NCBI GenBank assembly: GCA_043756665.1
Contig: JAYUQR010000107.1
Coordinates: 1 to 8,488, forward strand
Source of the DNA: STC-74 sp043756665
GTDB taxonomy: Bacteria > Patescibacteriota > Gracilibacteria > BD1-5 > UBA2023
Reading direction: 5' to 3'
DNA: 8,488 bases
The position numbers and the translations under genes are program-made. Below are positions 7,620 through 8,488 of the stretch, piece after piece. Numbering within the stretch: the stretch's first letter is position 1; the number at the start of each line of letters is the position of its first letter. Below the pieces are notes generated by a model. The model worked only from the letters and a program-made list of their open reading frames with translations. It had not been told where the DNA came from and made no database searches.

Positions 7620-8390
7620 ATGGGACGCTGACCGACCGTAGCCGGACAAAAAGAGGCATGAGCCAAGGCAAAAGCCAAACTCTACACTATCCACTCGAAA
7701 CTCGTATCGATTGCCGCCGAGTGAGGTCCAGATATCCATACCAATACTCTCCTCGCTGATGCGATCACGACTGCGAAACGCGCAGGAGTCACGGCAGATG
7801 TTATCGACCGGGCTATCCGTCGCGGAGCCTGACTCGATAAAGACAGTATAAAAGTCGAAGAAGTCTATTATGAGGGATATGCTCCAGGAGGAGTCGGCAT
7901 CATCCTGCGGGCACTCACGGATAATCGCAATCGTACAGCCCCCAGTGTTCGACATATTTTCTCATCCTATGGAGGGAATCTCGGTGAGACATGAACGGTT
8001 TCGAATTTCCTCTTTGATTATAAGTGAATCATCCGTCTCGAGAACCATGGTTCTCATGAAGTGATTGAAGAGATCATCCTCGAGAGTGATGCTGAGGATT
8101 ATACACTCACGGAAACGACTGCAGAGATCATCGTCGATCGGACAAAGATCCCAAATGTGAGAAAAAATCTCGAAAAGGCAGGTTTCACGCCGCAGAGAAT
8201 CAGTCTCGAATACATACCGAAGAACTTTATAGAGGTGACAGACTTCGATACAGTGCTCAAGATCTATAAGATGCTCGAAGCATTCGCGGATGATGAGGAT
8301 ATCGAGACCGTCTGGAACAATGCTGAGATATCAGATGAGCTCTGGAAACAGGCTGAGGAATTTATCGAGTCGAGAAAGTTCAGAACATAA
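7620..8390 (+). CDS. yebC: YebC/PmpR/TACO1-family protein
   Basis: YebC-family proteins were long annotated as transcription regulators; later work links members, including mitochondrial TACO1, to translation of difficult sequences such as proline runs. This protein has 256 residues, the family length. The N-terminus MGRGPTVAGQKEAGAKAKAK matches the family start, followed by AAEGGPDIHTN, RAIRRGAG at 65-71, YYEGYAPGGVGI at 83-94, LTDNRNRTAPSVRHIF at 99-114, GGNLGETGTVSNFLF and DYKGII, and a C-terminal IETVWNNAEIS. Six UGAs read as glycine (codons 4, 14, 35, 71, 125, 136), several at strongly conserved Gly (AEGG, GAG, GETGTV, YKGII). Codon 4 being UGA makes the gene dependent on the recoded tRNA from its very start. 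It follows tlyA by 32 bases and ends in TAA. Which role applies in this organism cannot be told from sequence. Confidence 0.95.
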
Positions 8391-8397
8391 AAAATGT

Positions 8398-8439
8398 AAC
8401 TGCTCACTAGACCCTCCTAAGCAAGTGATGTTCGCAGTT
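8398..8439 (+). other. Possible structured RNA element downstream of yebC
   Basis: AACTGC (8398-8403) pairs with GCAGTT (8434-8439). Directly inside, TCACT (8404-8408) pairs with AGTGA (8424-8428), giving two stacked helices with a one-sided 5-base bulge and a 15-base apical loop containing CCCTCC. No T-run follows directly, so it is a poor classical terminator. The remaining bases to the window end show no gene. Confidence 0.3.
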
Positions 8440-8488
8440 CATGGTACTTCGTAAAAAAGTTATCTGGGTGTTTTGCTTTGAGAGAAAG

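Noticed and set aside
6320..8390. Pth, TlyA and YebC as pseudogenes broken by nonsense mutations
   Set aside because: All interruptions are TGA, never TAA or TAG; frames are intact and catalytic motifs preserved across the interruptions. Random decay would not give this pattern.
270..8390. UGA as tryptophan (Mycoplasma-type code) or as selenocysteine
   Set aside because: UGA falls on conserved Gly positions such as the TlyA GG motif, TGG serves Trp normally, there are far too many sites for selenocysteine, and no consistent SECIS-like structure was noticed.
8391..8488. A tRNA or CRISPR repeat in the final 98 bases
   Set aside because: There is no GTTCGA-type T-arm, no acceptor pairing, and no direct repeats with regular spacing.

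Overview
The window comes from a bacterium that reads UGA as glycine (NCBI translation table 25), so it most likely belongs to the Candidate Phyla Radiation lineages Gracilibacteria (BD1-5) or Absconditabacteria (SR1). Under the standard code every gene here looks broken. When UGA is read as Gly, six long reading frames appear, carrying about 40 in-frame UGAs between them. In the well-conserved families (Pth, TlyA, YebC, PilT) most UGAs fall where the family has glycine. The real stops are TAA (five genes) and TAG (one gene). CGA and CGG still sit at conserved arginines, so only UGA appears reassigned.

Layout. Positions 1-269 hold no gene, but contain a compact double-hairpin repeat (16-67) and a probable terminator for the gene to its right. 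Three genes lie on the minus strand, read right to left: pilT (6132-5077), a cyclic-nucleotide-binding-like protein (5065-4256, 11 bases behind pilT), and a very large secreted surface protein of 1292 residues (4148-270). A divergent promoter region (6133-6319) separates them from three plus-strand genes: pth (6320-6868), tlyA (6844-7587, overlapping pth) and yebC (7620-8390). The last 98 bases hold no gene, only a possible folded RNA element.

How the genes fit together. The left cluster looks like an attachment module: a type IV pilus retraction ATPase, a small putative sensor protein, and a secreted multi-domain beta-rich adhesin-like protein. That would suit an episymbiotic or predatory CPR cell, but this is inference. 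The right cluster is translation-related: peptidyl-tRNA recycling, rRNA 2'-O-methylation, and a YebC/TACO1-family factor. None of the six starts has a convincing Shine-Dalgarno sequence. Three of them share a TTGTAT motif followed by a pyrimidine run directly before ATG.
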